DNA of 38,506 nt, taken from the NCBI GenBank assembly GCA_024276465.1, contig JAJRXD010000010.1, forward strand, positions 1 through 38,506, read 5' to 3'. Both the position numbers and the translations under genes were made by a program. The DNA is from Deltaproteobacteria bacterium. Its GTDB lineage: Bacteria > Desulfobacterota > WTBG01 > CAIYCZ01 > CAIRTM01. Below, one piece after another: positions 15,072-22,795 of this stretch (positions are counted from its first letter, which is position 1; each line of letters begins with the position of its first letter). A model generated the notes under the pieces. That model was given only the letters and a program-made list of their open reading frames with translations. It searched no databases and was not told the origin of the DNA.

Positions 15072-17402
15072 CTATCTCCATTTTGCCATCGTATTATCAA
15101 AAGTTTTTTGCACCTTTTCAATGACTTCCTTCAGTTCAGGGCCTGCCTTCTCCCGTATATCGTCACACAGCATATCAATCTCTTTTTTCAGATCGCTTTT
15201 AATGCTGACATTTTCCCCATTCAATATCTCTGTTATGACCGGTATTATTCCTGAAAGCAGCCTTTTAGTCTCTGCCCTTATATCAGGATTTTTAAAAATT
15301 ATTGAGCTGATCTCTTCAGCATGCTGGTAATAAAGATTTACCATCTCCTGTCCTGTCTCTTTGCCTGACAAAACCTCATCCCTGAAATCTCTCAGGATGT
15401 TAGCCTCATCAGAGTCATCTCCTAAAATTTTTGAGGCAAAACATCCTGAAGCAACAGTTGCAGGGACCAGAGTTCCTGCAGAATCATAAAATCTTATATT
15501 CGGACCTGTACCTGATGGTGGTTGCCACTGGCCTTCAACATTTCTGTAAACAGCACCACCGTTATGTACATTTGCCTTGTTTAATGTGGGGCCATTGGCC
15601 TTGAGAATGAATTCTCCGTTATAACCGAAAAGACCTGCAGACTGGTTGGCCATATTGGCAACTGCATAGCTTTTCAAAAGGTCCTCCCATGAACTTATCC
15701 CTGAAATAGTCTGGACGGCCGCCCCTGCCACACCCTGATAATCATGAACACCACTGGCAATCATATAATTCAATATGTCCTTGAAAATTCCCTGGCCCTT
15801 TGATGAGTGAATTGAAAGATACTGCCCCATAAGATAAGAAAGTGCGTAATTGGAAAGAAGATCACCATCCTGATCCCAGTAGCAGAGGCCGTGTCCGTTT
15901 CTTATGCTGTTCCTGGGGTCTGCTGAATAATATCCAATCCGGTCTGTCAGGTAGCCGTCCCCCTCCATGCTTGGATGTGTAAAAAACATGTCAGCCTTGA
16001 GCTTTTCCTTGAAATAGATGGTTTCAGTGGACATTGCCATCATTTCATCTATCCACACATCAGAAGCTTTCCCGTTTTCTCCCTGTGTCCAGACCTCTAC
16101 CCCAAAATGAATCAGGTGCTGACACTCATGCACAAGCGTTGTGAGGTTGTACTCATAAAAGTCACCTCCGATCTGTTCCCAGCCTGTTGGCTCATTGCCG
16201 CGGATATAGACTATGTCCATTTCATTGCTTCGTACACCCTGCACCTTTGTTAGCGAATCTTCCATATAATCCTTCATCCAGAAATACCCGCCCATGTACA
16301 TGTTTATGCTGCCGCTGTCATTCATATTGTACAAAAGCACTGTTATTTTTCCGTTTCCATCCCTGTCAGAAAAATCACCAATATTCGGTGAAAGAACATT
16401 GCTGTACATGAAATCAAATTCTGTGACATACAGATCAAGGGTTGCCTCTGGTATGGATAAACTGTCATCAATAAAAAGATAGCTGTAGGTGCCTGTCCTC
16501 ATGTTAGTTGCAGACAGTTCTCTCCATGCCCGGTCATTGCTGTCTTTAACCCAGAAAGTTTTCTGATCACCTGTGTCGTATGCTTCTGTTTTCTGCAGGC
16601 CGTAATGTTTTTTTTTATCTTCCAGAATTTCTCTTGTCTTTTTCAGCAACTCAGGATCAAGAGGAGGAAACTGTTTGTCATACCAGAGAGGTATTGGCCT
16701 TCCGTCTTTTCTGTACAGCATGGGTTTAACCTCTGAAGGGCTTGTACCGGGCAGGGTTCCTGATGGTTCTGTATGTGCCGCATCTTCACCCTTAATATTT
16801 ATACCGACTATAAAATCAGTGCCCGCTCCTCCACCTGCAGGGACTGTTGTGGTCCCTTCTCCTGAAACTGTTGTGGTTGTGCCTGATTCCTGCAAACACA
16901 TTCCATAGTCACTACCATCACCGCATATTGGGTAGTCTTCAGGGCAGCACCAATACTTTTGGTTTGGTAAATCAAGACATTCAAGCGGACCATCAGTATC
17001 ATTTGCACAGTATTGTGATATTGTTGTTGTAGCAGCACCACCTGGAACAGTTGTGGTTGGTGATTGTGAAACTGTAGTGGTTGTGCCTGATGGAATAGTT
17101 GTGGTTCCTTCTCCTGGTATGCTCGTTGTTGCAGGGGAATCAAAAATAGTTGTGCTTGTTGAAGGTACTGTACTGGGTGATGAGTCGCTGTCACAAAACA
17201 GAGTATCATAGTCAAATATGCATATCGGAAAATCTGTTTCACAGCATCCCCAAAACACACCATCCTCATCAAAGCATTCAACAGTATAATCAGGATAATC
17301 ATATGGGGGGCAGTAGCCCTGTGCCCCTGCCCATTGTGATACCACTAAAGTAAGAGCTATGACAAAACCTGAAAACAACATATTAATATATCTGTTCTTC
17401 AT
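15072..17402 (-). CDS. Large secreted zinc metalloprotease with two Cys modules and CFI-box-like tail
   Basis: A 776-residue exported protein; the signal peptide ends near WAGA-Q (residue 28). It has a first six-Cys module (31-70), a Ser/Thr-rich linker with TTTT runs, a second six-Cys module (132-169) and another Thr/Gly linker. The peptidase domain (about 225-650) contains LVHECQHLIHF (HExxH at 425-429) and DVWIDEMMA, where Glu 453 is a likely third zinc ligand, as in M30/MA-type peptidases. The C-terminal 110 residues (CFASKILGDDS, LYYQH) match the tail of the matrixin-like protease and recall CFI-box C-terminal domains. The start has GGAGG 14 bases upstream. It heads a three-gene run on this strand. 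Substrate unknown; extracellular protein degradation or surface attachment is plausible. Confidence 0.82.
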   Translation of the reverse strand: MKNRYINMLFSGFVIALTLVVSQWAGAQGYCPPYDYPDYTVECFDEDGVFWGCCETDFPICIFDYDTLFCDSDSSPSTVPSTSTTIFDSPATTSIPGEGTTTIPSGTTTTVSQSPTTTVPGGAATTTISQYCANDTDGPLECLDLPNQKYWCCPEDYPICGDGSDYGMCLQESGTTTTVSGEGTTTVPAGGGAGTDFIVGINIKGEDAAHTEPSGTLPGTSPSEVKPMLYRKDGRPIPLWYDKQFPPLDPELLKKTREILEDKKKHYGLQKTEAYDTGDQKTFWVKDSNDRAWRELSATNMRTGTYSYLFIDDSLSIPEATLDLYVTEFDFMYSNVLSPNIGDFSDRDGNGKITVLLYNMNDSGSINMYMGGYFWMKDYMEDSLTKVQGVRSNEMDIVYIRGNEPTGWEQIGGDFYEYNLTTLVHECQHLIHFGVEVWTQGENGKASDVWIDEMMAMSTETIYFKEKLKADMFFTHPSMEGDGYLTDRIGYYSADPRNSIRNGHGLCYWDQDGDLLSNYALSYLMGQYLSIHSSKGQGIFKDILNYMIASGVHDYQGVAGAAVQTISGISSWEDLLKSYAVANMANQSAGLFGYNGEFILKANGPTLNKANVHNGGAVYRNVEGQWQPPSGTGPNIRFYDSAGTLVPATVASGCFASKILGDDSDEANILRDFRDEVLSGKETGQEMVNLYYQHAEEISSIIFKNPDIRAETKRLLSGIIPVITEILNGENVSIKSDLKKEIDMLCDDIREKAGPELKEVIEKVQKTFDNTMAKWR

Positions 17403-17466
17403 AATTGTTCTATCCGCCTCCTGCGTATGTTCACCAGAAACAGCTTTACTACAGCCTGATTTTAAG

Positions 17467-17495
17467 TTTAAATGAAAAAGGTGTCAAACTATAAT
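17467..17495 (+). promoter_or_regulatory. Probable sigma-70 promoter of the SAM hydroxide adenosyltransferase gene
   Basis: TTTAAA (17467-17472) and a perfect TATAAT (17490-17495) are separated by 17 bases. The predicted start site is about 30 bases before the ATG at 17533. The gap is a divergent intergenic region, so the protease transcript starts on the other strand nearby. Confidence 0.45.
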
Positions 17496-17532
17496 TTGGC
17501 TGGGGGAAATTTTTGCTCATTATCTCAATTCA

Positions 17533-18330
17533 ATGTGTCCTTTAAATATTATAACACTGACAACTGATTTCGGAACTGGTGACACCTATGCCGGCACCAT
17601 GAAAGGAGTAATTCTTTCAATTAATCCTCAATGCAGAATTGTTGACCTCACTCATCAGATATCCCCCCAGGATATCATGGGAGGCTGCATGTCCCTGTCA
17701 GCATCATACGGTTTTTTCCCGAATGGCACCATCCACCTTGCTGTTGTTGATCCAGGAGTAGGGAGCAACAGACGTCCCATCCTTATTGAAACAGAAAAAT
17801 ACTTTTTTGTCGGGCCTGACAACGGAATTTTCAGCTTTATACTTTCAGCCAGTGAGGTCAAAAACGTATTTGAGCTGACTAACAACTCTTTCTTTCTGCC
17901 CCAGCCCTGCAGTACATTCCATGGACGTGACATCTTTGCACCAGTTGCAGCCCATCTGTCAAAGGAAACCCTGCCTGCCTGTTTCGGTCATTCCCTGACA
18001 GACCCCGTTATCATCAAAATTCCGGAGCCTGTTTTAAAGAACGAAAATATGGCTGAAGGTGCCATAACACACATAGACCGGTTTGGAAATCTCATTACAA
18101 ACTTTTCCCGATCTTTTGTGCGAAATACTTTCAGCAGAGAATCTTTCCACGTTGAAATCAGGGGGGTATCTTTTTCAAAACTTTTACAAAATTATGCCTG
18201 CGCTGAAAAAGACGAACTTTTCTGTCTCTTTGGAAGCAGCGGTTTTCTTGAAGTGTCTCTGAAAAATGGCAGCGCGAAAAAGATGCTTAAGGCAGAAAAG
18301 GGTGATAAAATCATTCTTTTTAAAAAGTGA
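17533..18330 (+). CDS. SAM hydroxide adenosyltransferase (DUF62 family)
   Basis: A 265-residue enzyme of the DUF62/chlorinase-fluorinase superfamily; bacterial housekeeping members hydrolyse S-adenosylmethionine to adenosine and methionine using hydroxide. The start ITLTTDFGTGDTYAGTMKGV, VDLTHQISPQDI, HLAVVDPGVGS, FVGPDNGIFSF and the C-domain segment THIDRFGNLITNF are all typical. Length matches. A halogenase role is unlikely by default, since most members are hydroxide-dependent, though sequence alone does not fully exclude it. It stands alone between the protease cluster and a repeat-rich region. No strong ribosome site is seen before the ATG. Confidence 0.9.
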   Translation: MCPLNIITLTTDFGTGDTYAGTMKGVILSINPQCRIVDLTHQISPQDIMGGCMSLSASYGFFPNGTIHLAVVDPGVGSNRRPILIETEKYFFVGPDNGIFSFILSASEVKNVFELTNNSFFLPQPCSTFHGRDIFAPVAAHLSKETLPACFGHSLTDPVIIKIPEPVLKNENMAEGAITHIDRFGNLITNFSRSFVRNTFSRESFHVEIRGVSFSKLLQNYACAEKDELFCLFGSSGFLEVSLKNGSAKKMLKAEKGDKIILFKK

Positions 18331-18334
18331 TGCA

Positions 18335-18355
18335 CCCCCGCTCTGCGAGCGGGGG
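18335..18355 (+). other. Strong G/C hairpin after the DUF62 gene
   Basis: CCCCCGCTC (18335-18343) pairs perfectly with GAGCGGGGG (18347-18355) across a TGC loop, a few bases after the stop at 18330. No T run follows, so it is not a canonical intrinsic terminator; it may stabilise the mRNA 3' end or be part of the repeat block. Confidence 0.6.
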
Positions 18356-18406
18356 CATACAGGCTGGAAAATGCACAAACCAGGGCAGTCCCGATATTCA
18401 TCAGGG

Positions 18407-18523
18407 TTTTCTTTGGCCGTCAAAGAAAATGAAGGTCAGCTTTTGGCCTTTCTTTCCTTCTTATGGATTAGCCACTGAACTGTGACCTTGCCCGGAGGGC
18501 AAGGTTTTTACTGATAGAATAAA
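18407..18523. repeat. 117-bp interspersed repeat, copy 2
   Basis: This is the second copy of the element at 25-141, same orientation and same length. The left inverted repeat keeps nine paired bases (TTTTCTTTG, 18407-18415, with CAAAGAAAA, 18421-18429). The right hairpin and the tail CTGATAGAATAAA are kept. Most differences lie in the spacer between the hairpins and in the terminator loop, as expected if structure is preserved. Confidence 0.85.
18486..18509 (+). terminator. Rho-independent-like hairpin inside repeat copy 2
   Basis: CCTTGCCC (18486-18493) pairs with GGGCAAGG (18497-18504) across GGA, followed by five T. It could end transcription of the DUF62 gene upstream. Loop bases differ from copy 1 while both stems are identical. 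Confidence 0.55.
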
Positions 18524-18531
18524 TTCGCATA

Positions 18532-18613
18532 TCATTGAGATCGTAGCGAAGCAATATCTGTCCGCCTTATATTTCATGAGATTGGCCCGATTTATCGGGG
18601 CTCCTTGCAATGA
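18532..18613. repeat. REP-like element with short terminal inverted repeats
   Basis: TCATTG (18532-18537) and CAATGA (18608-18613) bound a segment with GATCGTAGCGAAGCAATATC, GAGATTGGCCCG, and a palindrome CCCGATTTATCGGG (18586-18599). Similar elements (GCGAAGCAATCTC with TTGCAATGACG) are widespread between genes in environmental Gram-negative genomes. Only one copy is in this window, so its repeat nature rests on general knowledge. The rest of the 319-base gap before the parvulin gene holds no gene. Confidence 0.5.
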
Positions 18614-18649
18614 CGGCTTCATATGCAATAAAAATTACAGAACGTACTA

Positions 18650-19540
18650 CTAATACATCTTTACCGGATATTTTTTCTTCAGTTCCTCAATAAAATTGGA
18701 GTATGCCTCTTTCTGTTTTTCCTGTTTAATCCTTCTTTCTATTTTATTTTTAACCTCATCCAGGCTTTGATCTCTCCTGGCCTTCTTGTCTGCAACCCTG
18801 ACAATATAAAATCCTTTTTTGCTCTCAAAAACATCACTTGTTTCACCGGGTTTGAGAGAAAAAACAATCTCTTCAAACTTCTCACCATAAGTGTTCAATC
18901 TTTTTCCCTTTGAAAAAAAGCCGGTGCTTCCGCCACGTTTTTTTGTTCTTTTATCTTCAGAAAGCTCCTTGGCCAATTTTTCAAAATCAGCACCATTTTT
19001 AAGCTGTTTGAGCACTTCCTCAGCCTTTTTCTCTTTTTCTGTCTTTTCCTCAGCAGTAGCATCATCCTTGACTTCAAAGAGGATTAGATTTGCTTTTACT
19101 TTTTCAGGTTTGGTGAAGCTGTCTTTGTTTTCCTTGTAATATTTTTTAATCTCTTCATCTGTTATTTTGATTTTTTCAGAAATTTCCTGCTTTGTAAGCT
19201 CCTGAATTATTATGTTGTCCACAATCTCCTTAATCTTATTTGCCACATCTTTTCTCTTGTCAATCCCGAGTTTTCTTGCCTCCTGTGAAAGAAGGCTGAA
19301 CTTTACGGTCTGGTCAAGAAGCTTTTTCTTCCCCTCGGGTGTTTCATAGCGGGCACGAAACTGTGGTGGAAGCATGGATGTTTTTGCATAAAGGTCTGCC
19401 TCCGTGATTTTTTCTTCCCCAACTGTCGCTAACACCTTATCGGGGTTATCCTCTTCACCATAAGCTGCCACAGACATTACCATCATACTGAAAGCAATTA
19501 AACAAACGAAAACAGACCCTGCTCTTTTTACCTTTTTCAT
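18650..19540 (-). CDS. Periplasmic parvulin-type peptidyl-prolyl isomerase (SurA/PpiC-like)
   Basis: A 296-residue exported foldase. A signal peptide (MKKVKRAGSVFVCLIAFSMM, ending near VAAYG) leads into an N-terminal SurA-like helical region (ATVGEEKITEADLYAKTSML), then the parvulin domain: EKVKANLILFEVK, GADFEKLAKELSEDKRTKKRGGSTGFFSKGK, FSLKPGETSDVFESKKGFYIVRV. Charged helices flank it. It should help fold outer-membrane or periplasmic proteins. The ATG at 19540 has AAGGAG eight bases upstream; an in-frame start at 19564 has none. It begins 25 bases after dapA, where many related bacteria carry dapB, and probably shares the transcript. Confidence 0.87.
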   Translation of the reverse strand: MKKVKRAGSVFVCLIAFSMMVMSVAAYGEEDNPDKVLATVGEEKITEADLYAKTSMLPPQFRARYETPEGKKKLLDQTVKFSLLSQEARKLGIDKRKDVANKIKEIVDNIIIQELTKQEISEKIKITDEEIKKYYKENKDSFTKPEKVKANLILFEVKDDATAEEKTEKEKKAEEVLKQLKNGADFEKLAKELSEDKRTKKRGGSTGFFSKGKRLNTYGEKFEEIVFSLKPGETSDVFESKKGFYIVRVADKKARRDQSLDEVKNKIERRIKQEKQKEAYSNFIEELKKKYPVKMY

Positions 19541-19565
19541 AAAACATCTCCTTTCAATAAACACA

Positions 19566-20438
19566 TTAAATTAAATTATAGTCTGACAAAACATCCTTTA
19601 ATTTTTCAGCCATATCAGTCGGCATGGAACAAAGAGGGAGTCTCATTTCAGATGAAATTTTACCCATCATGCTGAGAGCCGTTTTCACTGGTATGGGATT
19701 TGTCTGCAGAAACATTGCATTGTGAAGCTGCAGAAGTTGATGGTGAAGTTTTCTGGCTTCATCAAACCGCCCCTCCCCGGCAGCGTGGACCATTCTTGAA
19801 ATCTCCTTAGGTGCAATGTTTGCCGTTACTGAAATCAGCCCCTTTCCTCCTACTGCCATCATGGGAAGTGCATTCACATCATCTCCGGAAATAACATCAA
19901 AACCATCACCACAGCGGTTCACTATTTCACTTGCCTGGGCAAGGGAGCCCGATGCTTCCTTTATCCCGATAATATTTTCAAGCCCTGAAAGCTTTTCAAC
20001 TGTTTCAGGCAACAGATTTACCCCTGTCCTGGCCGGCACATTATACAGAATCAGGGGAATATCAACTTCTTCTGCAATTTTTTTAAAGTGAAGAAAAAGA
20101 CCTTCCTGGGTTGGTCTGTTATAATAAGGTGTTATCAAAAGACAGCCTGTAGCCCCTGTTTTCCTGGCATATTCTGTCAGCAAAATAGCTTCTTCGGTAT
20201 TGTTAGAGCCGGTCCCGGCCAGAATATAAACCCTGCCCCCTGCAGCCTTTACTGTGATATCCACAACCTGCTGATGTTCCTCAAAGGAAAGTGTCGCTGA
20301 CTCGCCTGTTGTGCCACACGGACAGATAACATCCGTTCCGTTTTCAACATGGAACTCTACCAGACTGCAAAGGCCTTCTTCATCAACCTTTCCCTTTTTA
20401 AACGGCGTTACCAGTGCAACCATTGACCCTTTAAACAT
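19566..20438 (-). CDS. dapA: 4-hydroxy-tetrahydrodipicolinate synthase
   Basis: A 290-residue aldolase condensing pyruvate with aspartate semialdehyde, the first committed step of the diaminopimelate/lysine pathway. The TIM-barrel family motifs are present: GTTGESATL (42-50), ITPYYNRPTQEG, LYNVPARTG (Tyr 132) and IGIKEASG with the Schiff-base Lys 160. ISGDDVNALP follows. Length is standard. Start MFKGSMVALVTPF matches the family. The gene begins four bases after the dapF stop, so the two are one operon with lysA upstream. dapB is not in the window. Confidence 0.96.
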   Translation of the reverse strand: MFKGSMVALVTPFKKGKVDEEGLCSLVEFHVENGTDVICPCGTTGESATLSFEEHQQVVDITVKAAGGRVYILAGTGSNNTEEAILLTEYARKTGATGCLLITPYYNRPTQEGLFLHFKKIAEEVDIPLILYNVPARTGVNLLPETVEKLSGLENIIGIKEASGSLAQASEIVNRCGDGFDVISGDDVNALPMMAVGGKGLISVTANIAPKEISRMVHAAGEGRFDEARKLHHQLLQLHNAMFLQTNPIPVKTALSMMGKISSEMRLPLCSMPTDMAEKLKDVLSDYNLI

Positions 20439-20442
20439 ATTT

Positions 20443-21291
20443 CTAAAAACCCCCTTTCAGTAACTCAAAACTGTATGCTTCTTCCCAAATTTCTCCCTGG
20501 CAGACAACCCGCGCCCCTCCCTCAAGACATACATCTTTAAAAGGAGGTAATTTCCTGCTTGTAAAGACTTTCAGAACTTCACCGCCTTTTGTCCTGACAT
20601 GGACAGGTGATGAGGCTTTCCCCATTGAAACAGCAATTAAAGCAGCTGCCACAGATCCTGTGCCACAGGCAAAAGTTTCATCTTCCACCCCTCTTTCATA
20701 AGTCCGGATATTTAGCACATTTTTCTTTTCTTGGGAAACAAAATTTACATTGGTCCCGGCAGGCTGAAAATGAGGATGAAACCTTATTTTTGCTCCCAGG
20801 CTTTTGACATCTGTATTCTCGATATCTTCCACAAAAATAACAACGTGGGGAACACCTGTATTTATACTGTGAAGATTAAACGATTGTCCATCCGTATCAA
20901 GTTCGATGTTCATCTCCTGATTTTTCGGCTCAGGAAGCTGAATTTTCACATGTTCGTCTTTAACTTCTGCCCGAATTATTCCTGCAATGGTTTCAAATGA
21001 CAGATTGCTGCCGGCTATCCTGTTCAGAACAGAAAAACGGGCTGCACAGCGGCCACCATTTCCGCACATTTCCGCTTCACTTCCATCAGAGTTGAAAAAA
21101 CGCCAGGAAAAATCAGATCTGTCAGAGCCTTCTATGAAAATCATACCATCAGCACCTACTGAAATACTGCGCATGCAGACAGTCCTGACAAATTCAGGTG
21201 TTTTCAAATGATCCCAGTTACCTGCCCTGTTATCTATTATAATAAAATCATTACCACTTCCGCTCATCTTAAAAAAAGGTATTCTTTTCAT
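20443..21291 (-). CDS. dapF: Diaminopimelate epimerase
   Basis: A 282-residue cofactor-free epimerase converting LL- to meso-diaminopimelate for lysine and peptidoglycan. The two catalytic Cys are visible, in MCGNGGRCAARF (Cys 76) and in ETFACGTGSVAAAL near residue 220. The start FFKMSGSGNDFIIID and PHVVIFVEDIE also match. The ATG at 21291 is chosen because the family begins at this point; a TTG at 21324 would add eleven residues. Spaced 47 bases after lysA and four bases before dapA. Confidence 0.95.
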   Translation of the reverse strand: MKRIPFFKMSGSGNDFIIIDNRAGNWDHLKTPEFVRTVCMRSISVGADGMIFIEGSDRSDFSWRFFNSDGSEAEMCGNGGRCAARFSVLNRIAGSNLSFETIAGIIRAEVKDEHVKIQLPEPKNQEMNIELDTDGQSFNLHSINTGVPHVVIFVEDIENTDVKSLGAKIRFHPHFQPAGTNVNFVSQEKKNVLNIRTYERGVEDETFACGTGSVAAALIAVSMGKASSPVHVRTKGGEVLKVFTSRKLPPFKDVCLEGGARVVCQGEIWEEAYSFELLKGGF

Positions 21292-21338
21292 AATGAATCT
21301 CAGCGCCTTAATATAACCGTTCAAGCAGTTTAAACGGT

Positions 21339-22592
21339 TTATATATGTTCAGGTATAATCTCATTGCTTATCAGGTCATCATATGTTTCCCGCTTGCGAA
21401 TGACAAAGTAACGCTGCCCGTCAACTAACACTTCAGGAACCCTGGGCCGTGAGTTGTAATTGGAGGACATGGTAAACCCATATGCCCCGGCACTCATAAC
21501 AGCAATACAGTCGCCAGGCATAAAATCCGGAACATCCCGCTGCCGGGCTAAAAAATCTCCGGACTCACAAATCGGACCAACAATATCAGCTGCAATATGT
21601 GGACCCTGTTTTTTTCTGACAGGTTTTATTTCATGGTATGCTTCATACAGGCTTGGCCTGACAAGATCATTCATGGCAGCATCAACAATGATAAAGTTTT
21701 TAGCACCTGATTTTTTCTTGTAAAGGACAGTTGAAACCAGTATTCCGGCATTCCCGGCTATTACCCTGCCGGGCTCAAGTATGAGTGTGCAACCGTGGTT
21801 ACCCAACTCTTTAATAATGGCACCTGCATAGTCAGACGGGTCCGGGGGCATCTCATCTCCATAAGTAATTCCAAGCCCCCCTCCCATGTCCATATACTTT
21901 AAATGTATGCCATGGCTTGAAAGCTCTCCGGTAAATTCTTTTACCTTGCGCAGCGCATCAACAAAGGGGGTTACATCAGTAAGCTGGGATCCGATATGGC
22001 ATGCAACCCCGGTCACATCAATCTGTTTTTTTTGTACAGCCCTTTTATACTCATTAAGTGCATCCTCAATCCTGACACCAAACTTGTTTTTATTTAAGCC
22101 GGTTGAAATATATGGATGGGTTTTTGGATCAATGTCAGGATTGATTCGGAGTGCGATTCGTGCTTTCTTCCCTGATTTTCCTGCAACACAGTCAATAAGA
22201 TCCAGCTCCTGTGAAGACTCAACGTTAAACATGAGAATTTCTGATTTCAGAGCATATTCTATTTCAGTGCTGCTTTTGCCTACACCGGAATAAACAATTT
22301 TCCCAGGAGAAATCCCTGCTCTCAATGCCCTGAATATTTCCCCTCCTGACACAACATCAACCCCTGCGCCCAGACTGGCAAATATTTTCAGCACAGCCAG
22401 GCTGGAGTTTGCCTTGACAGAATAGCAGGTAATATGCTTAACACTGCTGAATGCTGTGTCAAATGCTGCAAAATGATTCTCAAGCGTCTTTTTGCTGTAG
22501 AGATAAAATGGTGTCCCTGTGTCACAAGCAATTTTTTGAACTGGAACATCTTCACAGTACAGATCATCTCCTTTATATTTAAACTCGTGCAA
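21339..22592 (-). CDS. lysA: Diaminopimelate decarboxylase
   Basis: A 417-residue PLP enzyme (alanine-racemase fold) making L-lysine from meso-diaminopimelate, the last step of the pathway. The PLP Lys is in CYSVKANSSLAVL (Lys 60). HIGSQLTDVTPF, DMGGGLGI, LEPGRVIAGNAG and the C-terminal GPICESGDFLA and AGAYGFTMSSNYNSRPR (substrate Tyr/Cys region) are all standard. Length and start fit the family. It is followed by dapF and dapA and preceded by a 200-base gap containing a palindromic repeat that separates it from the FN3 lipoprotein gene. Confidence 0.96.
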   Translation of the reverse strand: MHEFKYKGDDLYCEDVPVQKIACDTGTPFYLYSKKTLENHFAAFDTAFSSVKHITCYSVKANSSLAVLKIFASLGAGVDVVSGGEIFRALRAGISPGKIVYSGVGKSSTEIEYALKSEILMFNVESSQELDLIDCVAGKSGKKARIALRINPDIDPKTHPYISTGLNKNKFGVRIEDALNEYKRAVQKKQIDVTGVACHIGSQLTDVTPFVDALRKVKEFTGELSSHGIHLKYMDMGGGLGITYGDEMPPDPSDYAGAIIKELGNHGCTLILEPGRVIAGNAGILVSTVLYKKKSGAKNFIIVDAAMNDLVRPSLYEAYHEIKPVRKKQGPHIAADIVGPICESGDFLARQRDVPDFMPGDCIAVMSAGAYGFTMSSNYNSRPRVPEVLVDGQRYFVIRKRETYDDLISNEIIPEHI

Positions 22593-22691
22593 AATGATTC
22601 TCCTTCTGTTTCAGTGGTTGGCAGCCCGTGGCTTGTTGTTTTGTTTCAGAAAATCTTTTTCCACAATCCGCGATATCCTAAATCAGCTGGG

Positions 22692-22795
22692 GTAACAGCA
22701 CCCCCCTCTTTCCCCCCTTGCCAAGGGGGGATGAAAGGGGGGTTATCTTTTCTCTTTCTGGCTTTATCTGAAAAATCCCTCAGTTCAGGTTATTA
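22692..22795. repeat. G/C-run palindromic repeat, copy 2
   Basis: Second copy of the 11692-11842 repeat, with a shorter middle. It contains CCCCCCTTGCCAAGGGGGG, a perfect palindrome, then a further AAAGGGGGGTT. As in copy 1, its right end coincides with a stop codon of a minus-strand gene (22793-22795, the FN3 protein). Confidence 0.75.

Noticed and set aside
17533-18330. A halogenase (fluorinase/chlorinase) instead of a hydroxide adenosyltransferase
   Set aside because: There is no halogen-metabolism context, and the short housekeeping-type sequence matches the common DUF62 form.
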